A stretch of 60,047 nucleotides of DNA from RGIG3002 sp045546775 (GTDB lineage: Bacteria > Bacillota > Clostridia > Lachnospirales > Lachnospiraceae), in contig JAZQDM010000003.1 in the NCBI GenBank assembly GCA_045546775.1, positions 1 to 60,047 on the forward strand, in the 5' to 3' direction. The translations under genes and the position numbers were made by a program. How positions within the stretch are numbered: the stretch's first letter is position 1; each line of letters starts with the position of its first letter. Positions 1 to 8,956 of the stretch are shown here, one piece after another. Below the pieces are notes generated by a model that searched no databases, had not been told where the DNA came from, and was given only the letters and a program-made list of their open reading frames with translations.

Positions 1-831
1 TGCACAAAGCACATAACTAATATTTCCGATATTAGCATTGATAGGCATCATAATATTGGCAAATTTATTGGCCTGATTCGCACTATCCCGCAAACCATCA
101 TTTAATTCCTTAAACTGTTCCACGCTTTTTTCTTCATGGCAGAACACTTTCACAACTTTCTGTCCACCAATCATTTCTTCGATAAAACCGTTTACTTTTC
201 CTAAATCCTTCTGTTGCTCTACGAAATATTTACCGGACTTGCCGCCTACTTTTGACATCGTAAAGAGCATTACACCTACCATGATAAGGGAAACAATTGT
301 AAGGGGAATGTTCATCGTAATCATGCCAAAGAATACCGTCACTATCGAAACAGCCCCGTTGATTGTCTGCGGAATTGTCTGGCTGATAAGCTGACGCAAC
401 GTATCCACATCGTTTGTATACATAGACATAATATCGCCATGTGCATGTGTATCAAAATACTTAATTGGCAATGTTTCCATATGAACAAACATATTGTCAC
501 GAACACGTTTCAACGTACCCTGGCTGATATTTACCATAATACGGTTGTATGTGTACGTTGCAACAATGCCTATCAAAAAGATAGCTCCCATTTTCAGCAA
601 CGCCTGAGCCAACGCGGAAAAATCGCGGTTTCCATCTACAATCATCGGTGCAATATAACCGTCTATCAGCGTCTGCATAAATACCATTCCTATTAAATTT
701 GACACTGCAGCCGCGATAATACATACAACAACAAATACAAACGGCACTTTGTAATCGCGCAACACAAAACCTAAAACTCTTTTTACTGATTTCCCGGGAT
801 TGCCCATTTTTTTCTTCTTATCCATGTTCAT
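1..831 (-). CDS. ABC exporter, transmembrane half (partial, C-terminus beyond the window)
   Basis: This is the N-terminal 277 codons of an ABC_membrane-type exporter subunit; the frame runs off the left edge, so the nucleotide-binding domain is not visible. The protein opens with a lysine-rich stretch (MNMDKKKK) followed by hydrophobic membrane helices, a PIKYFDTHAHGDIMS segment and a DVDTLRQ segment, typical of the intracellular loops of MDR/BmrCD-like exporters. It starts 2 nt after the stop of the upstream ABC gene, so the two are one operon and probably form a heterodimer in the membrane. The ATG at 831 has AAAGG 5 nt upstream; a second ATG at 825 is possible. Substrate cannot be told. 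Confidence 0.9.
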   Translation of the reverse strand, partial: MNMDKKKKMGNPGKSVKRVLGFVLRDYKVPFVFVVVCIIAAAVSNLIGMVFMQTLIDGYIAPMIVDGNRDFSALAQALLKMGAIFLIGIVATYTYNRIMVNISQGTLKRVRDNMFVHMETLPIKYFDTHAHGDIMSMYTNDVDTLRQLISQTIPQTINGAVSIVTVFFGMITMNIPLTIVSLIMVGVMLFTMSKVGGKSGKYFVEQQKDLGKVNGFIEEMIGGQKVVKVFCHEEKSVEQFKELNDGLRDSANQANKFANIMMPINANIGNISYVLCA

Positions 832-833
832 CC

Positions 834-2582
834 CTACCTTTCTGCCTGCTCATCGAAGTCGCCACTTCCCTGACTTTGCACTTCATAAATTTCTTTGTAA
901 ATATCATTTGTCTTTAACAGATTCTCATGCGTATCAAATCCGTCAACTTTACCGTCTTCCAAAACCAAAATGCGGTCTGCATCCTTAACACTGGAAATTC
1001 GCTGCGCAATAATCAATTTTGTAACACCCGGTATTGTCTCCTTAAACGTCTTACGTATTTTTGCGTCCGTTGCCGTATCTACAGCACTCGTAGAATCATC
1101 CAAAATCAATACTTGTGGTTTTTTTAATAGCGCTCTCGCAATACAAAGTCTTTGCTTTTGACCTCCGGAAACATTCGTTCCACCCTGTTCAATGTATGTA
1201 TTATATTTATCCGGAAAACTTTGGATGAACTCATCGGCACAGGCCTGCCTGCACGCTTCCATGCACTGTTCGTCCGTAGCATTTTCATCACCCCAACGCA
1301 AGTTTTCCAAAATAGTGCCGGAAAACAAAACGTTTTTTTGTAACACAACCGCCACCTGATTTCGCAGCACTTCCATATCGTAATCCCGAACATCAATTCC
1401 ACCGACTTTTACGCAACCTTCCTGCACATCATAAAGACGGCTGATCAGATTGGCAAAGCTGCTTTTTCCGCATCCGGTAGAGCCGATAATACCGATGGTC
1501 TCCCCGGATTTGATATGAAGGTCAATGTCTTTTAATGTATCTTCTCCACTGCCTTTTTTATAAGAAAAGCTGACATGTTCAAAATCAATAGCACCATTTG
1601 CAACTGTCATAACCGGATTTTCCGGATTTGTCAGCGATGGTTTCTCCGTTAACACTTCCACAATACGCTTTGCACTTGCTGCGCTCATGGTTAACATAAC
1701 AAATATGACTGTAATCATCATAAGAGACATCAAAATGCCCATTACGTAAGAAAACATGGAAGTCAGCTGACCGGTTGTCATATTTCCAACTACAACTCTT
1801 TTAGCGCCAAACCAGGACAATGCAATAATACAGCCAAAAAAGCTGGTCATCATAACCGGAGAGTTAAACGCCAGATTCTTTTCTGCTTTTACAAACATAC
1901 GATAAAGTGCATCCGACGCTTTCTGAAATTTTGAGCTTTCGTATTCTTCGCGCACATAAGCCTTTACTACACGGATTGCCGATACATTTTCCTGCACACT
2001 GGCATTCAAATCATCATATTTTTTGAATGCCACATCAAATATTTTCATTGTCGCTTTCACAATAATCGATAAGGCAATTGCCAGAAAAGCCGCCGCTATC
2101 GCAAAAATAAAACTGAGCTCCGGTTGTATAATAATGCACATAGCAAGACTGCTTATAAGCATAAACGGCGCACGCACCGCAATCCTCATAATCATCTGAA
2201 AAGCCTGCTGTACGTTCGTTACGTCGGTTGTCATTCTCGTCACAAGCCCGGCCGTGCTATATTTATCAATATTGGCAAACGAAAATCTTTGAATGCCCTC
2301 ATACATACTTTCGCGCAAATTGCATGCAAGCCCCGAAGATGCGCGCGCTGCAAATACGCCTGCAAGTGCGCCAAACATAAGGCTAAACATTGCCATCAAA
2401 ATCATCGTGCCGCCATAAAAATAAACAGCTTTCATATTTTGTGCCTGAATCCCTTCATCAATTAATTTTGACATAATAAAAGGAATCAACACTTCCATCA
2501 CAACTTCAAGAGCAGTAAACAAAGGTGTCAATATTGTCGCCACTTTATATTGTTTAATCTGTCCTGCTATCGTTCTAATCAT
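834..2582 (-). CDS. ABC exporter, ATP-binding and permease protein with degenerate ATP site
   Basis: A full-length half-transporter of 582 residues: membrane domain (about 1-310, six predicted helices) then a nucleotide-binding domain with Walker A GSTGCGKSS (367-375), signature VSGGQ (471-475) and Walker B VLILDD (491-496). The catalytic glutamate after Walker B is an aspartate (D496) and the switch-loop histidine is a glutamine (Q527, in IIAQRIS). These two changes are what heterodimeric exporters such as TM287/288 and BmrCD show in their non-hydrolysing site, so the partner at 1-831 is expected to complete the pair. It is the first gene of the pair. Likely exports drugs, lipids or peptides; the substrate is unknown. 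Confidence 0.93.
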   Translation of the reverse strand: MIRTIAGQIKQYKVATILTPLFTALEVVMEVLIPFIMSKLIDEGIQAQNMKAVYFYGGTMILMAMFSLMFGALAGVFAARASSGLACNLRESMYEGIQRFSFANIDKYSTAGLVTRMTTDVTNVQQAFQMIMRIAVRAPFMLISSLAMCIIIQPELSFIFAIAAAFLAIALSIIVKATMKIFDVAFKKYDDLNASVQENVSAIRVVKAYVREEYESSKFQKASDALYRMFVKAEKNLAFNSPVMMTSFFGCIIALSWFGAKRVVVGNMTTGQLTSMFSYVMGILMSLMMITVIFVMLTMSAASAKRIVEVLTEKPSLTNPENPVMTVANGAIDFEHVSFSYKKGSGEDTLKDIDLHIKSGETIGIIGSTGCGKSSFANLISRLYDVQEGCVKVGGIDVRDYDMEVLRNQVAVVLQKNVLFSGTILENLRWGDENATDEQCMEACRQACADEFIQSFPDKYNTYIEQGGTNVSGGQKQRLCIARALLKKPQVLILDDSTSAVDTATDAKIRKTFKETIPGVTKLIIAQRISSVKDADRILVLEDGKVDGFDTHENLLKTNDIYKEIYEVQSQGSGDFDEQAER

Positions 2583-2707
2583 AGGTTATCAAACTCCATT
2601 TCTATCTGTTTTTAGTTTTTTCACATTCCTACTATGTAGCGTATACATTATAACGCATTTTCCCATTTACAAATGTAAAAAAAATATGAATTTTTGCTAA
2701 CATTTTT

Positions 2708-3427
2708 TTAGTTAAGCAAAATTTCATCTACTGTGACAAATTCATACCCTTGTTCAGATAATGCATCTACCACCGCCAACGCTGCCGTTATGCTCGTTTC
2801 ATAATAATCGTGCATCAGTATAATATCATTTTCTCCGGCTTTTTCCAGCACTCTTTTTGTAACACTGCCGGCATTGTCCGAACACCAGTCAAGCGGGTCA
2901 ATCGTCCACAACACAGGAAACATGTTTAGTTCTTCTTCTATCGCCTCGTCCCACGCCCCATACGGTGGACGCACATATAAGACTTCCTGTCCCGTAATTT
3001 CAAAAATAATTTCATTCGTCAGCACCAGCTGATTTTTAAATTCCTCCCCATTGCCCTTTGTGAGTTGCAGATGGCTATACGTGTGATTACCAATCAAATG
3101 TCCCTCTTCGCTCATTCTTTTAATAATATCCGGATGTAGCTTAGCGTGCTCGCCTGTCACAAAAAAGGACGCCTTTATTCCCCGTTCTTTCAAGCCATCC
3201 AACAACTGCTCTGTATAATATGGATGCGGTCCATCGTCAAAGGTCAGCGCAATCTTTTTGTCTCCATCCGTAACAATTTGCACGCTATTAGACGTAGTTT
3301 CCTGCGTTATTCCATCGTCATTCCAACTTGTAAGCGCCGTGTTTTGTTTACATAACTCCCATGTAACTAACCCACTCACAACCAACCCTACCCACACTAA
3401 AAAAAAGAAACGTTTTTGTATGTTCAT
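2708..3427 (-). CDS. Polysaccharide deacetylase (NodB/PdaA-like), membrane anchored
   Basis: A 239-residue protein with an N-terminal signal anchor (about residues 7-24) followed by a carbohydrate esterase family 4 domain. Family motifs are visible: TFDDGP (62-67, catalytic base and metal aspartate), GNHTYSH (113-119, metal histidines) and RPPYG (153-157), with a late LMHDYYET segment carrying the catalytic histidine. It should remove N-acetyl groups from peptidoglycan or another extracellular glycan. The ATG at 3427 is preferred over an in-frame start 24 nt upstream because AGAGG lies just before it and nothing suitable precedes the longer start. It stands alone between the ABC pair and the coiled-coil gene, behind a terminator. 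Confidence 0.9.
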   Translation of the reverse strand: MNIQKRFFFLVWVGLVVSGLVTWELCKQNTALTSWNDDGITQETTSNSVQIVTDGDKKIALTFDDGPHPYYTEQLLDGLKERGIKASFFVTGEHAKLHPDIIKRMSEEGHLIGNHTYSHLQLTKGNGEEFKNQLVLTNEIIFEITGQEVLYVRPPYGAWDEAIEEELNMFPVLWTIDPLDWCSDNAGSVTKRVLEKAGENDIILMHDYYETSITAALAVVDALSEQGYEFVTVDEILLN

Positions 3428-3496
3428 GGTTCCTCTTTTTACAATTGCCATTTTTTAAATATACGTTTCTTCCTATTATATATGCATGTTCAAACT

Positions 3497-3526
3497 AAAA
3501 AGAAGGAGGTATTTTTATACCTCCTC
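3497..3526 (-). terminator. Intrinsic terminator after the coiled-coil gene
   Basis: GGAGGTAT (3505-3512) pairs with ATACCTCC (3517-3524) around a T4 loop. Read on the minus strand the stem is followed by CTTTTTAG. It lies 15 nt beyond the stop of the 3542-4417 gene and upstream of the deacetylase. Confidence 0.7.
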
Positions 3527-3541
3527 ACATTGTTTCGTCTA

Positions 3542-4417
3542 TTATACGATTTCATCCACCGCTGCGCCCTTCAATTCTTCCACAAGAATTTTCATGTCAT
3601 TAGCCATTTTTTCTACTTCCTGCTGTACTTCATCCTTTATGTTATCCAGTTTTGCAAAAGCTTCTGTCTGCATGATTACAAGGCTATCTTCCTCTTCTTC
3701 ATACTCTTTTTCTCCATGCACTTTCTCCCGGATTGCTTCTCTTAATTCCTCTGCAATTTCTTCTTTCTCTGCTTTTTCCCGCGCTTTTTCTTCCTGCTTT
3801 TCCTGCTCTTCATCCACTTTGTCTTTGACTTCCTGCAGTCGCATCTGTGCTGCATCTTCACTAATTTTTATCATCGCATCGTCTTTTTGCTTCTGCGCAT
3901 CTACCAAAGCGTGGGATTTCACTCGACTGTCTTTGATCGTATCGATTGCTTCGCTCTCTGCCAAAAATTCCTTTTTTGCCTTGTGCTGCGTTTCCAAATA
4001 AACGCCTTTTGCCTCTTCCAGCTCCCGGTATCGTTCCAAATATTCCTGCGGAAGCGGCATATCACTGTCCGGTTTCACTCCGTAAAGCTCTTTTAACTCT
4101 TCCTGTTTGTCGGACAACCGGCTAATATGACCTTGCATTTCATCTATCACGGCACGTAATTTTTCCACATGTTCCTCTCGCTCATCCAAATCCCGGTCAA
4201 TTTTTTGTTCTGCGCTCACTGCATCTTTCCACAACTGCATCGCCTGCTTCTTAGCTTGTTCTTTCCGCGCTTCTACGGGATTGCAATTTTGTGCGAAATT
4301 TCCGCCAAACACCGCTTTCCTAGCTTCTTTTTTGCCGGTCTCTTTTGTTGTGTCAGGCATCCTGCCCTCCACCGGAACTGAACCCAATACGGGATTGTTG
4401 TTTGCTTGAATATTCAT
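3542..4417 (-). CDS. Unknown coiled-coil protein
   Basis: I do not recognise a named family. The 291 residues are hydrophilic, with no signal peptide or membrane segment. From about residue 48 to the end the sequence is almost uninterrupted charged helix rich in E, K, Q and A, including a very acidic EKEYEEEEDS stretch near 240, so extended coiled coil is the main structural prediction. The N-terminus (about 1-45) is low in charge pattern and probably disordered. ATG 4417 has AAGGTGG 7 nt upstream. The gene is monocistronic by its own terminator. A cytoplasmic scaffold or filament-like role is only a guess. Confidence 0.75.
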   Translation of the reverse strand: MNIQANNNPVLGSVPVEGRMPDTTKETGKKEARKAVFGGNFAQNCNPVEARKEQAKKQAMQLWKDAVSAEQKIDRDLDEREEHVEKLRAVIDEMQGHISRLSDKQEELKELYGVKPDSDMPLPQEYLERYRELEEAKGVYLETQHKAKKEFLAESEAIDTIKDSRVKSHALVDAQKQKDDAMIKISEDAAQMRLQEVKDKVDEEQEKQEEKAREKAEKEEIAEELREAIREKVHGEKEYEEEEDSLVIMQTEAFAKLDNIKDEVQQEVEKMANDMKILVEELKGAAVDEIV

Positions 4418-4491
4418 ACGTGCACCACCTTTTTTGCAGACTCCATTTCTTTTCTACTGTATCGGCAAAAAACAGGGATTCCTTGAGTTTC

Positions 4492-5973
4492 TTAAAAAGG
4501 AATGTATTGAATAAACCAATCTTCAAAATCTGCTTCTTTTGCCAGATTAAAACACTTGATTTGGTCCATCCGCATCATCTGCAACGCTTCTTCCTTGTTT
4601 TCCATGTATTTTTTTGCAAAAAGTCGTGCTCCGGCAAGCGCACTGTTTCCAATGGGCACGGACTTTTCCGTCATTCCCTCCGGCAAAAGCCCAATCATTG
4701 CTGCCGAATCCTTATCCAAAAAGAAACCAAAACCGCCGGCAATATACACTTGCGAAATTTTCTCCTGTGTAATGTTCTTTTTTTGCAGTAAAATTTCGAT
4801 TCCGGCACGCACCGCCCCTTTGGCAAGCTGAATATCTCTTATTTTTTGTTGTGTTACGGGCACGCTTTGTCTTTTCTTTTTTCGCAACTTATTTTCATCC
4901 AAATAACCGCTTTTTTCGATAATCTCTTGTTCCAGCAAAGTCGCAATTTGTCGGATTAAATCCGAAGCATACACGCCGTCTTCTGCTCCGCTTTCGAACG
5001 CAGGACCTGCTGCCGTGGCACAAGCTACTATGCCATCCCGGTTTCCCAACGCCATTTCACCGTTCGTTCCCAAATCCAAAAGAAGGGACATTTCTTCCCG
5101 ATTCTGCATACCGGTAGCCAATATTCCGGCTCCGATATCGGCACCGACAAACGCAGAAATTCCGGGCATAAAAACCGTTTTAATCCCATATTTAGTCACT
5201 TCTTCACATGCAAGACTAACCGGTTCAAACGGTGCACGACCAAGTCCTGTCGTATCGTAACCCATTAAAATATGCAACATTGTTGTATTTCCGGTCACAC
5301 AAAGCAGTTCTGCACCTTTGAAAGCACCTGCATCCCTACACATATCGCGAATTGCACCATACACCATGCTTTCCACTTCTTCCCGCATTTGCTCCCCATG
5401 CTCTTTTGCCTCCTGAATGCGGGAAATCACATCCATTCCAAACTTACGTTGCGGATTCATCCCCGAAAAGGAGTCTATGACTGCCCCGGTCAAAAAGTCT
5501 ACAAGCTGTACAACAATGGTCGTCGTGCCGATATCCGCCACCGCAAAAACCCTTTTCTCCAATGTCTCATCCGCTTCCGGACATTGCGTATCCTTTTCTT
5601 GTAAAGACTTATTTTCTTGGTGTTGCAAGGCATCTGACACCACCGTCATTTCTTGTTCTTTCGCAAACAACAACTCCACTTCGCAGTCTTCCAAAAGCTT
5701 AGCCTGACATGCCAGACGAAACCCGGATTCCAACTGTTGCGGCGTAAATACTTTCCGCTCTTTTGCAGACAAAGAAGGCACGCCTTTTACAAAGCGTACC
5801 TTACAACGTCCACACACAGAAACTCCGTTGCAAAAGCTTCCTTCTATATGCAATTGCTCCAATACCGTTTCCAACAATATGCCTCCAGAAACAGTATATG
5901 TGTGGCGGTCTCCAAAACCGTCCACAACGGTTACACAAATCGTTTTAGACAAATTGATTTTGCTCCTCGTCAT
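4492..5973 (-). CDS. ASKHA/DUF4445 protein with N-terminal [2Fe-2S] domain, RACo-like
   Basis: The 493 residues begin with a plant-type ferredoxin domain: cysteines 48, 54, 57 and 89 fit C-x5-C-x2-C...C. After a linker comes an ASKHA-fold ATPase-like region with VFAVADIGTTT (phosphate loop) and a C-terminal GAVRAG...IAGGFG block, as in RACo, the reductive activator of corrinoid methyltransferases. It would use ATP to reduce a cob(II)amide partner, but no corrinoid or methyltransferase gene is nearby, so the partner is unknown. Start: ATG 5973 has no SD and overlaps the DUF4250 gene by 29 nt; a TTG at 5952 has AGGAG 10 nt upstream and may be the true start, shortening the overlap to 8 nt. Confidence 0.88.
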   Translation of the reverse strand: MTRSKINLSKTICVTVVDGFGDRHTYTVSGGILLETVLEQLHIEGSFCNGVSVCGRCKVRFVKGVPSLSAKERKVFTPQQLESGFRLACQAKLLEDCEVELLFAKEQEMTVVSDALQHQENKSLQEKDTQCPEADETLEKRVFAVADIGTTTIVVQLVDFLTGAVIDSFSGMNPQRKFGMDVISRIQEAKEHGEQMREEVESMVYGAIRDMCRDAGAFKGAELLCVTGNTTMLHILMGYDTTGLGRAPFEPVSLACEEVTKYGIKTVFMPGISAFVGADIGAGILATGMQNREEMSLLLDLGTNGEMALGNRDGIVACATAAGPAFESGAEDGVYASDLIRQIATLLEQEIIEKSGYLDENKLRKKKRQSVPVTQQKIRDIQLAKGAVRAGIEILLQKKNITQEKISQVYIAGGFGFFLDKDSAAMIGLLPEGMTEKSVPIGNSALAGARLFAKKYMENKEEALQMMRMDQIKCFNLAKEADFEDWFIQYIPF

Positions 5974-6118
5974 ATTGATATTGAATGGAATCCAGTTTCT
6001 TTGTGAGTTCTTCTTTGTCCAGTTCCAAGTCCTCGCACAAACTGTCCAAATCTTTGTAGTAATCTCTCAGTTTTAAATTCACAAAACTAAGAAGCATCAC
6101 TGGGTCTTTCGGTATCAT
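5945..6118 (-). CDS. DUF4250 family small protein
   Basis: A 57-residue protein beginning MIPKDPVMLLSFVNLKLRD, which I recognise as the DUF4250 family, common in Clostridia and of unknown function. The remainder is a charged helix rich in D, E and L ending in QNQFV. It begins 9 nt beyond the clpB stop and its tail overlaps the start of the RACo-like gene, implying translational coupling and one transcript with clpB upstream. It is short enough to be missed by automatic gene calls. Confidence 0.85.
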   Translation of the reverse strand: MIPKDPVMLLSFVNLKLRDYYKDLDSLCEDLELDKEELTKKLDSIQYQYDEEQNQFV

Positions 6119-6127
6119 ACTATATCC

Positions 6128-8710
6128 TCATTTCTTTCGGGCTTTTAGCGTGTCGTCCTGCACTTCAATCAAAATCGTATCTCCGGTACCGACTTCGTCT
6201 GCAAGAATCAACTTCGCTGCCAGCGTTTCCACGTATTTTTGTACATATCGTTTCAGCGGTCTTGCCCCGTAAACCGGGTCATATGCGTTTTCTACCACAA
6301 ACGCTTTCGCCTCATCGGTCAATTCAATCACAAGTTCGCGGTCTGAAAGCCTGTTGTTTAAATCTTTAATAATTAACTGTATAATACCGCCGATGTTATC
6401 TCTTGTCAAAGGTTTGAACAAAATCGTCTCGTCCAAGCGGTTCAAAAATTCAGGGCGGAAATGACCACGTAAGTCATTCATAACCAATTCTTCTGCCTGC
6501 GCCGTAATGTTGCCGTTTTCATCAATGCCGTCCAGCAAATACTGGGCACCGATGTTAGATGTCATAATGAGTATCGTATTTTTGAAATCTACCGTTCTGC
6601 CTTGGGAATCAGTCACACGCCCATCGTCCAACACTTGCAAAAGTACGTTAAATACGTCCGGATGCGCCTTTTCAATTTCATCGAAAAGAACAACGGAATA
6701 CGGTTTTCTTCTGACTGCTTCAGTCAATTGTCCGCCTTCCTCATATCCTACATATCCGGGAGGTGCTCCAATCAGACGGGATACGGAATATTTCTCCATG
6801 TACTCACTCATATCAATGCGTACCATGTTGTTTTCGTCGTCAAAAAGAGAGGCTGCCAGCGCTTTTGCAAGCTCCGTTTTACCGACACCGGTAGGTCCCA
6901 AAAACAGGAAAGAACCAATCGGTTTTTTCGGGTCTTTGATGCCGGCTTTGGAACGGATAATGGCTTCCGTCACTTTCGTCACGCCTTCTTCCTGCCCGAT
7001 CACGCGGCGGTGCAATTCTTCATCCAAATGCAACGTTTTGTTTCGTTCACTTTCTGTCAATTTCGCCACCGGAATTCCTGTCCACCGGGAAATGATTTTT
7101 GCAATTTCCTCGTCCGTTACACTCTCGCGCACGAGAGACAAATCTCTTTCCTTTACGGAGTCTTCTTCCGCTTCCAGCTGCTTGCGAAGGGCAGGCAGCG
7201 TTCCGTAACTGAGTTCGGCTGCTTTTTCCAAATCCCCTTCTCTTTGGGCAATCTGAATCTGACTGTTGACTGCATCGATTTCTTCACGAAGCTTGGAAAG
7301 TTTGTCAACCGATGCTTTTTCATTATCCCATTGGGCTTTGCGATTTCCAAATTCCTCTTTCAATTCTGCCAGTTCTTTTTGCAGATTTTCCAGACGTTCT
7401 TTGCTCAGACGGTCATCTTCTTTTTTGAGTGCCGCTTCTTCAATTTCCAACTGCATCACCTTACGCTGCAATTCGTCCAATTCAGTCGGCATGGAATCTA
7501 ACTCCGTCTTAATGAGTGCACATGCTTCGTCCACAAGGTCGATGGCTTTGTCCGGCAAAAAGCGGTCTGAAATATAGCGGTTGGAAAGTGTCGCTGCACT
7601 TACCAATGCATTGTCCATAATTTTTACGCCGTGATATACTTCATAACGTTCTTTCAGTCCTCGCAAAATGGATATCGTATCTTCCACTGTCGGTTCATCT
7701 ACCAAAACCGGCTGGAAACGGCGCTCCAAGGCAGGGTCCTTCTCGATATACTGTCTGTATTCATCCAATGTGGTCGCACCGATGCAATGCAGTTCGCCCC
7801 TTGCAAGCATAGGTTTTAACATATTTCCGGCATCCAGTGCCCCATCTGTTTTTCCGGCACCTACAATGGTATGCAACTCATCGATGAACAAAATAATTTG
7901 TCCGTCACTATTTTTCACATCGTCCAAGACTGCTTTCAAACGTTCCTCAAATTCGCCTCTGTATTTTGCACCGGCAACAAGGGCTCCCATATCCAAAGCA
8001 AAAACCCGTTTGTCTTTCAATCCCTGGGGTACATCTCCCCGCACAATTCGCTGTGCAAGTCCTTCTACAACCGCTGTTTTACCGACGCCGGGCTCACCAA
8101 TTAAAACCGGGTTGTTTTTTGTCTTGCGGGACAAGATACGAATGATATTACGAATCTCTGCATCCCTGCCGATAACCGGATCCAGTTTCTGGCTTTTTGC
8201 TTTTTCCACAAGGTCCTGTCCGTATTTTTCAAGAGTATCGTAAGTCGCTTCCGGATTGTCGCTTGTTACCCTTTGATTTCCGCGCACGGTAGAAAGCACT
8301 TGCAAAAAGCGTTCTCTCGTAATGCCGTATTCCTGAAAAATAGCTTTGATTTCGCGATTCGGATTTTTCAACATGGCAAGGAACAAATGCTCCACAGACA
8401 CATATTCGTCTCCCATCGCTTTCGCTTCATCCTCCGCATGGATAAGCACTTTATTTAAATCTTGGCCGATATAAAGCTTGCCGCCCTGTACTTTCACACG
8501 CTTTTCAATTGCTTTTGTCACCCGGTCTAAAAAATGCGCCGTCTGTATTTCCATTTTTTCAATAAGTTTCAAAATCAAACTGTCATCAATGGAAAGAAGG
8601 CTGTACAAAAGGTGTTCCTGCTCAATTTCCTGGTTCCCATATTCGTATGCAAGCTTCTCACACTGTTCTACCGCCTGCATGGATTTCTGTGTAAATTTTG
8701 AAATATTCAT
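6128..8710 (-). CDS. clpB: Chaperone ClpB
   Basis: An 860-residue AAA+ disaggregase that works with DnaK to resolubilise aggregated proteins after heat stress. The Clp N-terminal repeat domain (about 1-145) is followed by the first AAA+ module with Walker A GEPGVGKTA (205-213) and Walker B LFIDELH, a long middle coiled coil (about 410-525), and the second module with GPTGVGKTE and VVLFDEIEKAHP. The middle domain and length separate it from ClpA/ClpC; there is no ClpP-binding loop that I can recognise. ATG 8710 has AAGGGG 8 nt upstream. A sigma-A promoter overlapped by a CIRCE operator lies directly upstream, so HrcA repression is expected. Confidence 0.98.
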   Translation of the reverse strand: MNISKFTQKSMQAVEQCEKLAYEYGNQEIEQEHLLYSLLSIDDSLILKLIEKMEIQTAHFLDRVTKAIEKRVKVQGGKLYIGQDLNKVLIHAEDEAKAMGDEYVSVEHLFLAMLKNPNREIKAIFQEYGITRERFLQVLSTVRGNQRVTSDNPEATYDTLEKYGQDLVEKAKSQKLDPVIGRDAEIRNIIRILSRKTKNNPVLIGEPGVGKTAVVEGLAQRIVRGDVPQGLKDKRVFALDMGALVAGAKYRGEFEERLKAVLDDVKNSDGQIILFIDELHTIVGAGKTDGALDAGNMLKPMLARGELHCIGATTLDEYRQYIEKDPALERRFQPVLVDEPTVEDTISILRGLKERYEVYHGVKIMDNALVSAATLSNRYISDRFLPDKAIDLVDEACALIKTELDSMPTELDELQRKVMQLEIEEAALKKEDDRLSKERLENLQKELAELKEEFGNRKAQWDNEKASVDKLSKLREEIDAVNSQIQIAQREGDLEKAAELSYGTLPALRKQLEAEEDSVKERDLSLVRESVTDEEIAKIISRWTGIPVAKLTESERNKTLHLDEELHRRVIGQEEGVTKVTEAIIRSKAGIKDPKKPIGSFLFLGPTGVGKTELAKALAASLFDDENNMVRIDMSEYMEKYSVSRLIGAPPGYVGYEEGGQLTEAVRRKPYSVVLFDEIEKAHPDVFNVLLQVLDDGRVTDSQGRTVDFKNTILIMTSNIGAQYLLDGIDENGNITAQAEELVMNDLRGHFRPEFLNRLDETILFKPLTRDNIGGIIQLIIKDLNNRLSDRELVIELTDEAKAFVVENAYDPVYGARPLKRYVQKYVETLAAKLILADEVGTGDTILIEVQDDTLKARKK

Positions 8711-8766
8711 AGTATATTCCCCTTTCCTTAGGCTGTGTCAATTCATTGTTTGCTTGTTCTAGTGTC

Positions 8767-8795
8767 ACTATAACACTTGTTGTTAGCACTGTCAA
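8767..8795 (-). promoter_or_regulatory. Sigma-A promoter of clpB
   Basis: On the minus strand TTGACA (plus 8790-8795) is separated by exactly 17 nt from TATAGT (plus 8767-8772), near the consensus. The transcript would start about 50 nt before the clpB ATG. Confidence 0.85.
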
Positions 8796-8809
8796 TCGTC
8801 GAGTGCTAA
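8783..8809 (-). promoter_or_regulatory. CIRCE operator (HrcA binding site)
   Basis: TTAGCACTG-N9-GAGTGCTAA matches the CIRCE inverted repeat with one mismatch in one arm. It covers the -35 box and spacer of the clpB promoter, so HrcA binding should block polymerase directly. Confidence 0.92.
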
Positions 8810-8918
8810 TTTTATATTTTCTTAATATTTTACTTTTTATGTTGTTATATTATCTCCTTTCACTTGATGGTTATTTTGCATAATACAACATTTGAAAAAT
8901 ATTTTGCCAAAATTCCAC

Positions 8919-8947
8919 TTGCACACCGTGTAAATATGTGCTATATA
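8919..8947 (+). promoter_or_regulatory. Promoter of the Rpn-family gene
   Basis: TTGCAC (8919-8924), 17 nt spacer, TATATA (8942-8947). Transcription would begin near 8954, only a few nt before the ATG at 8957, so the message may be leaderless. Confidence 0.6.
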
Positions 8948-8956
8948 TTTTCTTTT

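Noticed and set aside
6507..8243. Long plus-strand frames opposite clpB
   Set aside because: Shadows of the clpB codon pattern; residues are serine/phenylalanine-rich without motifs.
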